A DNA stretch of 64,000 nucleotides from JAPOXR01 sp965116115 (lineage in GTDB: Bacteria; Pseudomonadota; Alphaproteobacteria; Rhodobacterales; Rhodobacteraceae): assembly GCA_965116115.1 (NCBI GenBank), contig OZ220486.1, forward strand, positions 1,488,001 through 1,552,000, in the 5' to 3' direction. The notes beneath the pieces are model-generated. The model saw only the letters and a list, made by a program, of their open reading frames with translations, made no database searches and was not told where the DNA came from. The position numbers were made by a program, and so were the translations under genes. This document shows positions 47,500 to 56,454 of this stretch, piece by piece (positions within the stretch are counted from its first letter, which is position 1; every line of letters begins with the position of its first letter).

Positions 47500-47937
47500 C
47501 GGCTTCCAAGTCAGTGGGTTTTGTCTGCCCGGCAAGGTTCGCTGAAAAAGAGATTCCCGTGCGGTTGCGACTCGCTGTGATAATACTGACGCTGGCTTGA
47601 TCGCAGCCAAGCAGTTGTTAACAGTCCTTGGCCGGGATTCCCTTTTACCGCACTGTGCCCCGCGTTTACGAAACAGTATGTCGGGATGCGGATCCCCGGC
47701 GACGTCGCACAGCTGGAACTGGGCCTGGTGGCCGGATCCGGCCATTCCGGGCGCCTTGGCATCCGTGTGCGCCGGACGGGCGATTGACACCGAAGGCGAG
47801 TCTGCCTTCCGCACGGAAATGCTGATAGCTGGCACCGGGGCCGAACATGAAGACGCTCAACCGGCAGTTGTTGGTCAAGCCTTTTTTCATGTTGCCGGGC
47901 CAGTACCCGCCGGCAGCCCATTACACACAAGTTTGTC

Positions 47938-48374
47938 TTAACGCCGCCGGTGATACAGCAGGCTGGAGCGGTCCAGTCTAGCAGGCGTTCGTAATTCTGA
48001 GTCCAGCAGGCTGGATTCGTGCAACCCCGCTGGATGATCCGGTGTCCGGGCGGCGGGTCGCTGCGGCGGTTCAGACAACCGCCGATGATCGCCATGACCA
48101 GCACCGCATGGCTCAGGTTGTTGAGCGTCTGTTTGATTTGTGTCTAATAGGCAGCCCGCCGGGGGCCAGTCTAGCCCGGTCGAAACCGGATTGGAATCCA
48201 TGGAGCGCGTCCGCGTGACCGGTCACTTTCACGGATAACTGGAAAGCCGCAGGCGTCGCCATGCGCCATGGAACCGAAGACAGCCTCGGTCACATCCGCG
48301 CGGCTGACGAGCCGTCGGCAATCAGCTTCCGAGATGATCAATATTCCATTGCCCGACATCGCTTTGCTCTTCAT
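47938..48374 (-). pseudogene. bhcD: decayed bhcD (iminosuccinate reductase, ornithine-cyclodeaminase family)
   Basis: The N-terminus ILIISEADCRRLVSRADVTE, then MAHGDACGFPVIRE (from 48374), matches BhcD/ornithine-cyclodeaminase-family proteins. The next segment continues in another frame as LHGFQSGFDRA and then loses sense. Several frameshifts and stops follow, and no catalytic core is left in one frame. The remains fade out between about 47950 and 47500. The order bhcB-bhcC-bhcD on the minus strand is that of the beta-hydroxyaspartate cycle operon, which assimilates glyoxylate. Confidence 0.6.
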
Positions 48375-48467
48375 ATCCTCAGATGCGGTCCTGTTCCGCT
48401 CGCCGGCGGACCCGTGGTCATCGGAAGCGTTTTTAGCGGCGGGACGCGCCTCCCCGGATCCGTGATG

Positions 48468-49732
48468 TCAGTAAGCTTTGCCGCGCGCCGAAACCGGCCA
48501 GACCGACTCAACCGTGCCGTCCCGTACGCCGACATACCAGTCGTGGACGTTGCAGGTCGGATCGCAGTGACCCGGAACGAGCTTAAGCTTCTCATTGACT
48601 TTCAGCACTCCGTCGGGGTCCGAGATCACTCCATGCTCGTCCGAGCACTTCACGTACTCCACATCCGAACGCCCGAAGATGAATGGCAAGCCGCTGTCGA
48701 CCGACTGGACCTTCAGTCCGGCATCGCAGACGGCTTTTTCGGCCTTCGCGTGGCTCATCACCGATGTCAGAGCTTGTTCCTAAAGTCGATTAGTATACCG
48801 CATATAGTATGCACAAACGTGATTTAAGCGGATTCAAATACTGCATACAGCATTATGGATCCAACTCTCAGGATGAAAAGCGCGTTCTCCCACTCGCCTT
48901 GGTCGATCCGGTTGCCGTCCTTATCCAGGATCCGTCCGTAGTCGGCATCCATAAAGGCGTAGGAGCCGCACTGGAGTTCGTTATAAACGCCTGAAGTTCC
49001 CTCAAAACGGTAACTGCCCGTGCCGCCGCCGCCGACGATGTCGCACTCGATCCCCTTCATCTTCAGCATGTCGACCGCATCCCTGACCATGGCGACCGCG
49101 ATATCGATTTTCGCCCTGCGGTCATCGTATTTGTCCATGTGCTGCACGGCCCCTTGGTAGGCTTGGATTCCCAAGAACTTCAAACCTTCGGCCGCATCGA
49201 CCGCCTTCGCGATTTCGATGACTTCCGGGGTGGTTGCGACTCCGCAGCGCCCCGCCCCGCAGTCAATCTCGGCCAAGCACCCGATAGCCGTTCCATGTTT
49301 AACCGCCGCCGCTGACAGGTCGGAGACATTCGTGACGTCGTCGATACAGCAGATGACCCGGGCGCCGAACATGGGGATACGTGCGAGGCGGTCGATTTTG
49401 TCCGGATCGCGCACTTGGTTCGAGACCAGAACGTCTTTGATGCCGCCGCGGGCGAAGACCTCGGCCTCTGAGACCTTTTGGCAGCAAACGCCGCATGCGC
49501 GGCCAAGCTTTTCCTGCAGGAGGGCCACATCGACGGACTTATGCGTCTTGCCGTGCGCCCGGTGGCGGACGCCATGCGCCTTGGCCCAGTCGCCCATCTT
49601 TTTTATGTTCCGCTCAAGTGCGTCGAGGTCGAGCATCAGGCAGGGAGTCTGGATATCGCTCTCATGCATTCCGACGGCGGCCGGAACGTCATATCCGACT
49701 TCAAGTCCGTCAGTCTTTGTATGAGCATTCAT
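48468..49732 (-). pseudogene. bhcC: beta-hydroxyaspartate aldolase gene split by a 98-bp MITE
   Basis: A PLP-dependent aldolase of the D-threonine aldolase / alanine-racemase fold, acting on 3-hydroxyaspartate to give glyoxylate and glycine. The upstream part (49732 to 48871) has SDIQTPCLMLDLDALERNIK and the PLP-lysine region VRHRAHGKTHKSVDVA, then GGGTGSYRFE. It runs to ENALFIL, where the MITE at 48770-48867 enters and adds foreign codons and a stop. The downstream part (48766 to 48468) resumes as TSVMSHAKAEKAVCDAG and keeps KCSDEHGVIS and the metal-site VPGHCDPTCNVHDW. Removing the element with one TGA duplication rejoins ATC-CTG-ACA-TCG, so ILTS in frame; the gene was intact before the insertion. 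The start at 49732 has AGGAG nine bases ahead. Confidence 0.88.
48770..48867 (+). mobile_element. 98-bp MITE, copy 1, inserted in bhcC
   Basis: A short element with imperfect terminal repeats: GAGCTTGTTCC at one end and, at the other, GGATCCAACTC, which is the complement of GAGTTGGATCC. It is flanked by TCA on both sides (48767-48769 and 48868-48870), a 3-bp TNA target duplication as made by the IS1031 group of IS5-family elements. It is nearly identical to copy 2 at 51341-51438 in opposite orientation. It has no coding capacity, and several internal near-palindromes (for example CTGCATACAG) are visible. Confidence 0.9.
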
Positions 49733-49749
49733 TTTGACTGTCTCCTGCT

Positions 49750-50298
49750 CAGATTTTGATCCAAGGCGGCTTGCCCAAGCCGACATTGCCGCCGGCAGTG
49801 ATAACGCCGACCCGCCTGCCGGCGGATATTACGGAGATTCTTATAATGACCGCCAGCGGCGCGACCGGATCGGGTTATCATTTTCAGACGTTCCCAACTG
49901 AAGTTCATGCCGTCGATAGTTTCCTGCTCGCTGGCCGTCAAAATTTCGGTGACATGGTTCGAGACGAAGTGCTGTACGAACTTCCTCAACGGTACCTTGA
50001 AACCATCCGCGATGGTCTCCGGCGCATCATCGGCGATGATATCATCGGTCTTCAGCGAACGCATGGCATCGTTTGCCTGCTAGGGCTCGGCCGCGTAAAT
50101 CTCCAGATGCGGTGTAATCAAGCTGGCTGTCAGATACTTGTCGGAGACCGTGCCGCCCCGCCGATGGGCGCGACCAAGATGGTTAAATTCCCGATCTGTC
50201 CGAGGAACTTCTCCGAATAGGTCAGGAGCAGCATCCATGTTCTGATTCAAGGGCATTCCGGGAGGAAATTCAGCCCTTATTTCCCGCAGCTTCAACAA
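49750..50298 (-). pseudogene. bhcB: C-terminal remnant of bhcB (beta-hydroxyaspartate dehydratase)
   Basis: A decayed C-terminal portion of a PLP-dependent serine/threonine-dehydratase-type enzyme. Recognisable pieces in order are GTVSDKYLTASLITPHLEIY, AAEP, an in-frame stop (TAG), MRSLKTDDIIADDAPETIAD, and FVSNHVTEILTASEQETIDG. A frameshift then leads to PVAPLAVIIRISVISAGRRV, GVITAGGNVGLGKPPW and the stop at 49750. These match the C-terminal layout of BhcB. The 5' two thirds are missing, and the Xre gene starts about 100 bases beyond the recognisable end. Confidence 0.7.
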
Positions 50299-50344
50299 TG
50301 TTCATGCACTCAGGGCCTATCGTATGCTCATGTAGAATTGCAAT

Positions 50345-50373
50345 TTGGCAATAATTATCTTATATTACGCCAA
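50345..50373 (+). promoter_or_regulatory. candidate promoter/operator of the Xre-RES module
   Basis: An imperfect palindrome with arms TTGGC and GCCAA, and AT-rich inner sequence containing TATATTA, lies 22 bases before the antitoxin ATG. Position and symmetry fit an autoregulatory site for the antitoxin, and TATATT could be the -10 element. There is no experimental support. Confidence 0.4.
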
Positions 50374-50394
50374 AAGGCAAGAAAGAGTCTTGAA

Positions 50395-50808
50395 ATGCCG
50401 CAGCTGCAACTCGTCGAGAAAACAGCTTGCCAACCCGTCGCGCCGGAAATTTCTGATGCGGAAGGCGAAGCTATGGCTCGTGCCGTCGTCAATCTCTTTG
50501 CCCGCTGGGATCTGACCGGTGCCCAAGCGTCAATATTGCTGGGTGGGTTATCTGTGCGCACATGGGCGCGGTGGAAAACCGGTTCTATTGGCCGCATTCC
50601 ACGTGATTTGAAAGCGCGCCTCTCAAACCTGATGGGGATCCACAAAGCCTTGCGGACTATCTTCACAGAAACCGACCGTGGCTATGGTTGGATCGGGCGT
50701 CCGAATGAGGCGTTCGGCGGTGCCTCGGCGCTTGACGTCATGCTTGCCGGTGAACTGACGGATATCATGCGTGTGAGACGCTACGTCGATCACGTCAGAG
50801 ATAGCTGA
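50395..50808 (+). CDS. Xre/MbcA/ParS-type antitoxin of a RES toxin-antitoxin pair
   Basis: An antitoxin of 137 residues. The N-terminal part is a helix-turn-helix-like domain (AVVNLFARWDLTGAQASILL, RTWARWKTG). The C-terminal part is the DUF2384-type toxin-binding domain (MGIHKALRTIFTETDRGYGW, RPNEAFGGASALDVMLAGE). The frame is open to 50338, but the ATG at 50395 fits the family and clears the palindrome. The toxin gene starts three bases after its stop and is broken by a MITE, so the antitoxin is orphaned. It appears intact. Confidence 0.88.
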   Translation: MPQLQLVEKTACQPVAPEISDAEGEAMARAVVNLFARWDLTGAQASILLGGLSVRTWARWKTGSIGRIPRDLKARLSNLMGIHKALRTIFTETDRGYGWIGRPNEAFGGASALDVMLAGELTDIMRVRRYVDHVRDS

Positions 50809-50810
50809 CC

Positions 50811-51727
50811 TTGGATGATCCAACTCCAGTCCAGGTGACTTGGGCTCGGACACATCGGATCATTCGATCCCGATTTCCGCCGATTGATTTTTTCGAAGAC
50901 ATTGCCGATCCTGCCGATTGGGATGCCATCTTGTCCGCAGAGGCGAAGACCGACCCGCGTGTTACCGAAAGCATCGGCATGCTTGATCTCGTGCCAGAAG
51001 AAAGGCGAGTCACCGGAGAAGGGGCGTCGTGGGTGATGGCACCGTTCGTTCACATGTCGACGGATCGTCCAAGCCGTTACAGCGATGGATCCTATGGCGT
51101 CTACTATGCAGGCGACCGGACCGAAGTGGCGCTTTTCGAAACGATCTACCACCACGGCAAGTTCATGGCGGCAACACAGGAAGCGCCGGGTTGGACATCG
51201 GATTTCCGGGAACTGGTCGGCGCCCTCGATGCAGACTTGCATGAAGTTACCGACAACGGTGCTTTTTCTGCTCTATGTGATCCAGATGACTATTCCGAAC
51301 CGCAGCGACTCGGTGCGCGCCTAAGACAAGCGAACTCTAAGAGTTGGATCCATAATGCTGTATGCAGTATTTGAATCCGCTTAAATCGCGTTTGTGCATA
51401 CTATATGCGGTATACTAATCGACTTTAGGAACAAGCTCTAATGGTATCCTCTACAAAAGCGTTCGATATCCGGATGGTTTAGCTGTGGCGCTCTTTTGGC
51501 CGGATGTCGCCTGCATCCCTCAACAGGGTCAGCGCTTTTCCTATTATTGGGATGGATCGAAAGTTTCGCAGGTCAAGAAACCCGGGTCTAGCGATGTGTT
51601 CGCTGTTAAAGACCAGGGCCTGTTGACAAACAGGGTTGCGCTTCGGGCGATTCGCCGCTGTGATCGTCTTGACGGGCGCCGGAGCGGCGCCGCGGGCAAG
51701 ACGCGCAGGAAGACGAATGAACGCTGA
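50811..51727 (+). pseudogene. RES-domain toxin gene interrupted by a 98-bp MITE
   Basis: RES toxins degrade NAD+ and are neutralised by the Xre-type partner encoded just upstream. The N-terminal segment TWARTHRIIRSRFPP, the Arg-containing RYSDGSYGVYYAGD and the Glu in TEVALFETIYHH are on the 5' side. The MITE at 51341-51438 cuts the gene at ANS. Excising the element with one TAA duplication gives GCG-AAC-TCT-AAT-GGT, so ANSNGILYKSVRYPDG follows, which supplies the Ser of the RES motif, then CIPQQGQRFSYYWDG. The present frame instead ends in the MITE (SKSWIHNAVCSI). The tail after FAVK to 51727 is longer than usual and may contain further foreign sequence. The start is a TTG at 50811. Confidence 0.85.
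51341..51438 (-). mobile_element. 98-bp MITE, copy 2, inserted in the RES toxin gene
   Basis: The same element as at 48770-48867 in opposite orientation. Ends are GAGTTGGATCC and GGAACAAGCTC, flanked by TAA duplications (51338-51340 and 51439-51441). Only a few positions differ from copy 1. The copies are close enough to each other (about 2.5 kb) to allow inversion of the intervening DNA by recombination. Confidence 0.9.
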
Positions 51728-52046
51728 CAGAACGATGCTGACTGACTGAATGCGGCGGCGGACCGAACGCTTCTTCCCGGCGGAGCTGATGAGCTTCAGG
51801 GCGCAGCGGAGATACCGTTCCGAGGCGGCTTTCCGGGCAAGCTGTCAGGGGCAGGCGCCGCTCCGCGCCGGGCCTGTCGGCAGCCTCGCCGCATCTTTCG
51901 TCAGAGAATTGACGCGGCGGCATGCGCCCGCCGGCAGCGGTAAAAATGCAACACTTCCGGATGAAACTGTTTCCGCCCCTTGCGCGATGCGCCGGGGCAG
52001 GGTAAGCCGCGGGTTCGTAACTCTTACATCGGAAAGGAAGTGAACG
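51728..52046 (+). promoter_or_regulatory. upstream region of autotransporter 2 with conserved module
   Basis: There is no gene in these 320 bases. The block 51941-52005 (TAAAAATGCAACAC, then GAAACTGTTTCCGCCCCTTG, GATGC, GGTAA) is shared with the region before autotransporter locus 1. A Shine-Dalgarno AAAGGAAG stands eight bases before the ATG at 52047. A short hairpin CCTGTT-GAC-AAACAGG occurs further upstream, at about 51620-51634 inside the RES gene tail. Confidence 0.45.
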
Positions 52047-55000
52047 ATGACGGCATCAGTCGGATCAATGCTGAAACGCGCATCGGCGGAAGCCTGCGCC
52101 CTCAATGACTCCGGGGGGGGGGGGCGTCTCATGCGCCCGGCTGTCCGCCGCCGGACTGGTTCTCGCCTTACTGACGGCGCTTCCGGCCGCCCCGCCGCTC
52201 GGCGCGCAGACGACCACGGCGGCCGGCAAATGCGTGCCAACCGTCGCCGGCAGCGCGACCCCGTTCGACTACTCCGGGCCTCTCACATACAGCGGCGATT
52301 ACACGACTGCGCCGGGTCAGACAAGCAGCACCTCCAAATACGCGATTCTTTGCAACGACATTAATAATTCAAGCGGCGTGAAGCTGACCCTCGGCGGGAA
52401 GATCGGAACGGAAGCCGCGCCTGTCAGCGGCACCGGCATCGGAATTTCCACCGCCGCCGCCGCGGCTGGCAGCGCTGTCACGATCATCAACAACGGCGAA
52501 ATTCACGCGGACGCGACCAGATCGGCTGACGGACGCGGCATCAACGTCTGGGTCAAGAACACGGCGAGCACGGACGGCATCACGGTCAGCAACAACGGCA
52601 GCATCGTCTCGGAAGGCACTGGAATCAACCTGAGCCAGGATGGGAAAGGCCCCGTCACGGTCGACACGGCGGAAGGCAGCGAGATCGAGGTGAAACCTCT
52701 CGGCGGCGGGCTCGCGAGCGGTGTGAACACAAGAGCAGGTATCAGGGTCATAGTCGGAGGAAGCAACTCGGACGAAATCACGGGGGCCGTCAAAGTCGAC
52801 CACAAGGGCAGCATTTCGGTGACCGGGCCGGTAAACCGCACCGGTGCCGGGATTTATGTGCAGAGCTACGGCGTCGGCCCTGTCACGGTCACGACGGGAG
52901 GCGGCAGCGGAATCACTTCGGAGCGTAACGCGGGCATCGAGATCAATGCCGAAAACGAAGGAGCCGCGAACACGGGAACGGTGACGGTGACCCACGGGGG
53001 GAGGATAATCGCCGGGGAGGCGGGCATGTGGCTCACGCACGAAGGAGCGGGCGACATCGTCGTCGAGACGAAGGCCGGCAGTTCGATCGTCACGGGGCGG
53101 ACCGTCGCGACGGGTTCGGGAGAGAGAACGGGTCTGTACGCGATTGTGGAGAGCACGGGCACGGGCGATGTCAGGATCACCCACGGCGGGCGGATTTCCT
53201 CGGCCACCACTGCGATCAGCGCTTGGAACAGCGGAACCGGCGGCGTCACGGTCACGTCGGCGGCGGGCAGTTCGATAGCCGCGGCGAGACACGGCATATA
53301 CGCGGAAGCGTCAAGCGCGACAGGCAAAGGCGATGTCAGGATCACCCACGGCGGACGAATAACCGCGGGCGGCGACGGAATCGGCGCTGTTAACAAAGGA
53401 ACCGGCGGCGTCACGGTCATGACGGGGACAGGCGGCATGATCACGGCGGAGAGTTACGGCCTCGGCGGGGGCATATTGAACGCCGAGAGCGGAAGCGGCG
53501 TCACGGTCACCCACGGAGGCACGGTCGATTCGCAGGACGCGGGCATCCTTGTTTACATCCGGGGCGCGACGATAAGGAAGCAGGGTTCCGGGTCGCTGAG
53601 AGACGCGGAAGCCGCGGGGATGATCAAAGTCACGGTCGGGGAGGGCGGCGTGATCACTTCCGCCAAGGACGGTGTCGATGTCTGGCACAACGGTTCCGGC
53701 GGGTTCGATGTCGCCGTCCTCGGCAAGGTGACGGGGGGCGTGAATGACGCCGACGGCAGCGGAGGGCATGCCGGCGTGCGTATCAGGCAGCTGGCCGACA
53801 TCGCCGCGAAGGCCGCGGGCGGCATGATCGTCATCGGTTCCGGGGGTTATGCGGGTTCGGGGGCCGGCGTTTCCGGCGTTGCCGTCAAGGTCGATTCCTA
53901 TTCGGGTCCTGTGAAAGTGGTTCTGCAAGAGGACGACGAGGGTTTCACGGGCCATATCGACGGCAGGATCCTCAATCCGGGGAAGGACGGCCGTTCGACG
54001 CTGACCTTTCATACCCGCGCGGGCGGGGACGGCGCGCTGACGGCGCTGACGCCCGGCACGGGCACCGTCAAGCGGCGGGGAACTGTGAAGGGCGTGTACA
54101 CTCCTGTCCACCGGTCCCGGTTGGAGACGATCACCGGCGGCTATCAGTTCAAGGACATCGGCGAGGCGGAGCGGATCTACAGCCCGCGGGCGCGTCTGTA
54201 CGAGGCTCTGCCTTCGGCGCTGCTGGGTCTGACCGCCGGTTCCGGGAGCGGGACCGTGACGCGCGACGGCTCCGGCGGCTGGGCGAAGTTTTTCATGAGC
54301 GACGGCGACCGCGCGGCCGGGAGTTCGACGACCGGCGCGGGCCGGCACGGACACGCCCTCGGCTGGGGCATGAAGCGGCAGGGTCTGGAGATCGGTTATG
54401 ACTTTCCGGCTGACGAGGAGCTGCGCATCGGTTTCAGCGCCGGGCAGCGCACGGTGAAGGCCGCGGTCATGCGCGGCGGGGACATCAAGGCGAAGGCGAC
54501 CGGCGGGGCGCTGACGCTGGGCTGGCGTCCTCCGGACGGCGGTTTCCATGTCGACGGGCGTCTGTCGTATTCGCGTCTGCACGGCATCGAACTCAGCCCC
54601 ATGGGCGGGATGGTGATCAAAGCGGCCGGCGGCAGCGGCATGTCGGTCGGCGTTTCCGCCGGCACGGAGACGGAATTCCAAGGGATGAAGGTGACGCCGC
54701 GGGCCGGGCTTGAATGGTCGTCGGTGAAGACCGGCGGCTTCACGGAGCCGGCGGCGGTCGAAGGCGCCGGGGAGGTGTCGGAAATCACCGCTCAGGGCCT
54801 GAAAGGGACGCTGGGGGCGAGGATCGACATGGAAGCCGGAGAGAACGGGACGTTCTGGGTCTCGGCGGACGCGGAGCACGATTTGAAGGACGAAACGAGC
54901 GTCACGGTTCCCGGGGCCGTCCTCAAGGCGGAGATGAAGCCGACCTGGGGCCGGCTCGGTTTCGGCGGCGAGTTCAGGCTGAGCGACATGATGACGGTGT

Positions 55001-55080
55001 CGGGCAGCGCCTTCTACGCCATGGCCGGCGGGGGCAACAAGGATCTCGGCGGCTCTCTGGCCCTGAACGTGAGTTTCTGA
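52047..55080 (+). CDS. autotransporter with poly-G tract in the signal region (phase-variable candidate)
   Basis: A type V autotransporter of about 1000 residues. The passenger is a beta-helix of many short strands with repeated ITVSNNGSI/VTVTHGGRI-like motifs. The C-terminal third, starting near YSPRARLYEALPSALL (about 54178), is the beta-barrel, ending LGGSLALNVSF. A G12 tract (52113-52124) lies in the signal region. The ATG at 52047 has the only good ribosome site (AAAGGAAG), but with twelve G it reads out of frame. The coding frame to 55080 is reached from the ATG at 52105, which has no ribosome site. Eleven or fourteen G would join the 52047 start to LSAAGLVLALLTALPAAPPL, the export signal. 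As sequenced it is therefore probably OFF or low. The barrel is closely related to the decayed copy at 33990-36695. Confidence 0.85.
52113..52124 (+). repeat. G12 homopolymer in the autotransporter signal region
   Basis: Twelve G follow ATGACTCC. A change by minus one or plus two bases would put the ribosome-site-bearing ATG at 52047 in frame with the signal peptide and passenger. Such tracts are hypermutable by slipped-strand mispairing. Confidence 0.85.
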
Positions 55081-55099
55081 ACCGGGAAACGGACAGTTC

Positions 55100-55126
55100 C
55101 GGGGGCGGCGCAGAGCCGTCCCCGGG
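55100..55126 (+). terminator. hairpin after autotransporter 2
   Basis: Arms CCGGGGGCGG and CCGTCCCCGG pair with one mismatch around a seven-base loop, 19 bases after the stop. There is no T-run. The same GACAGTTCCGGGG context precedes the hairpin of autotransporter locus 1, so the 3' flanks of the two loci are also homologous. Confidence 0.4.
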
Positions 55127-55127
55127 C

Positions 55128-55245
55128 CGGCTGCTCAAGGAGCTTGAGGAACGCGGTCCGCAGGCGGTGATCCCTCCGCTTCAGGATCGGCGGCGGATCC
55201 GGGACCGCGGCCGCGGCACGGCCTGGTCGCGGCCGAGTGATTGTC
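55128..55245 (+). pseudogene. transposase fragment (IS5-like)
   Basis: The reading LLKELEERGPQAVIPPLQDR followed by RRIRDRG resembles the segment between the second catalytic Asp and the Glu in IS5-type transposases (compare VLKQTAEAGCRAVIPSKSNR in the copy at the window start). Only about 35 codons survive, abutting the MITE-like element. Confidence 0.5.
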
Positions 55246-55256
55246 GACAGACCTTA

Positions 55257-55414
55257 GGCCTTGTACCCAAAAAATTGAACGGCTTGGCCAATATTTGGTA
55301 TCGTCTGAAGAATCGGCAACAAGATGACGCTAAAGTCCCTTGCTGTCCTTTAGACGTGAATGCCCGGGCACATGTCACAACCCAGCGTGACAAGTCAAAT
55401 TTTTGGGTACAAAG
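55257..55414. mobile_element. MITE-like element with TTGTACCCAAA terminal repeats
   Basis: The left end reads GGCCTTGTACCCAAAAAATT, and the complement of the right end reads GGCTTTGTACCCAAAAATTT, about 21 of 25 bases matching. The span is about 158 bases without coding capacity. A similar half-site (TGTACCCAAATATTTGAC) lies at about 3023-3040 beside the degraded IS5-type copy. No target duplication is clear. It directly abuts copy B of the dispersed repeat. Confidence 0.65.
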
Positions 55415-55416
55415 CC

Positions 55417-55536
55417 TGGTAGTCTGTCTTTGTTGTATTGATGGATAAATAGAACGAAGTAGACGCGCCCAATATGTAACGAGTTTACCGCTTCCGGTTG
55501 CTGCTCCTAACCCGCCCGGGTCATCAATCCTGCCAT
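55417..55536. repeat. dispersed repeat, copy B
   Basis: Second copy of the sequence at 12105-12222, same orientation, about 90 percent identical, with sharp loss of similarity on both sides. It lies between the MITE-like element and the remains of an integrase gene. Confidence 0.8.
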
Positions 55537-55689
55537 GTTCGACTACCATTAGTCTGACACAGCGGGAATGATGGCAATCGGTGTTCGGCGGACGCTCTGA
55601 TCCCCGGCTGCAGCTTTTCCGTTGAGATTGCGGTAGCGGTTCCAGTCTGAACAATAATCCGGAGTGCGGGCCTCAGGTATCCAGCTCCA

Positions 55690-56363
55690 ACTCTCGTATT
55701 TTTCCCTTGTCTGACGAAGGTGCGTGTACCGTTTCAGCGAGGTTCAGGAACGATGCCCTGAAACGGCAGCAGCATGCGGAACGTTGCAGCCGATCTCAAA
55801 CAATCGGGAGAATGCTTTCGCGCTTGATGTCGTGGAACCGGAGGTCGTAGATGCCGAAGAACTGCATGGCGCGTGTTAACGAGGCGCTGATTGCATCTGT
55901 CGAGAAGGGGAATATCCGATTCGAGTGCTTAAGCATCGCTTTGACGGTCGCAAGCGCCGGACCAGGCAGGTCCACGCCAGACGTCGTTACTCAACTTTTC
56001 ACCGGGGGTCTTCATATCGCGCACGACAACCCGTTTACCCTCCCTGTCGAGGCTGGTTCACTTGATCCACGTGATCTCCTCTTGGTCCAGCCGATTGCCT
56101 TTGCGCTGTTTTCCACATATTTGCCAATCACATCGCCGAAATTCACGTCGCGGCGGCGGTTTTCTCTTGACAGGCAGGTTTTCGAGAGCACCGGGTTTGG
56201 CAAGATCCTTCTCGTGCTTCTTGACCCAAGCCGCGATGGTCGAGTGAAGCGCGAAGGTGCGATACTACCGCCACACGGTTTTTCCGGCCCGCCGAACGGC
56301 GATCTGGGCGAGCCGGGCGCAGAGCCGTCTTTGCGCTTGATGACGGTACCCATCAGATTACAG
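55690..56363 (-). pseudogene. decayed phage-type integrase
   Basis: Minus-strand remains of a tyrosine recombinase. The N-terminus MGTVIKRKDGSA starts at 56363. Pieces in shifting frames read AQIAVRRAGKTVW, then ALHSTIAAWVKKHEKDLAKP, FGDVIGKYVENSAKAIGWTK, EEITWIKWTSLDREGKRVVV and RDMKTPGE, and near the end DLRFHD. These follow the order in phage-type integrases, but frameshifts are frequent and the segment between the core-binding and catalytic parts looks deleted. It marks an old integrated element. Confidence 0.6.
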
Positions 56364-56454
56364 CATGAGGCCGGATTCACAATACTTATTGTACTGAAAA
56401 TGGGCGCAAATCACCACACATTAAACAGGAATGAGCTTGAGATATAAGTGATAA

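Noticed and set aside
52500..54000. Repeated passenger motifs considered as a CRISPR-like or tandem DNA repeat
   Set aside because: Units vary in length and sequence at DNA level and follow protein beta-helix periodicity inside an open frame.
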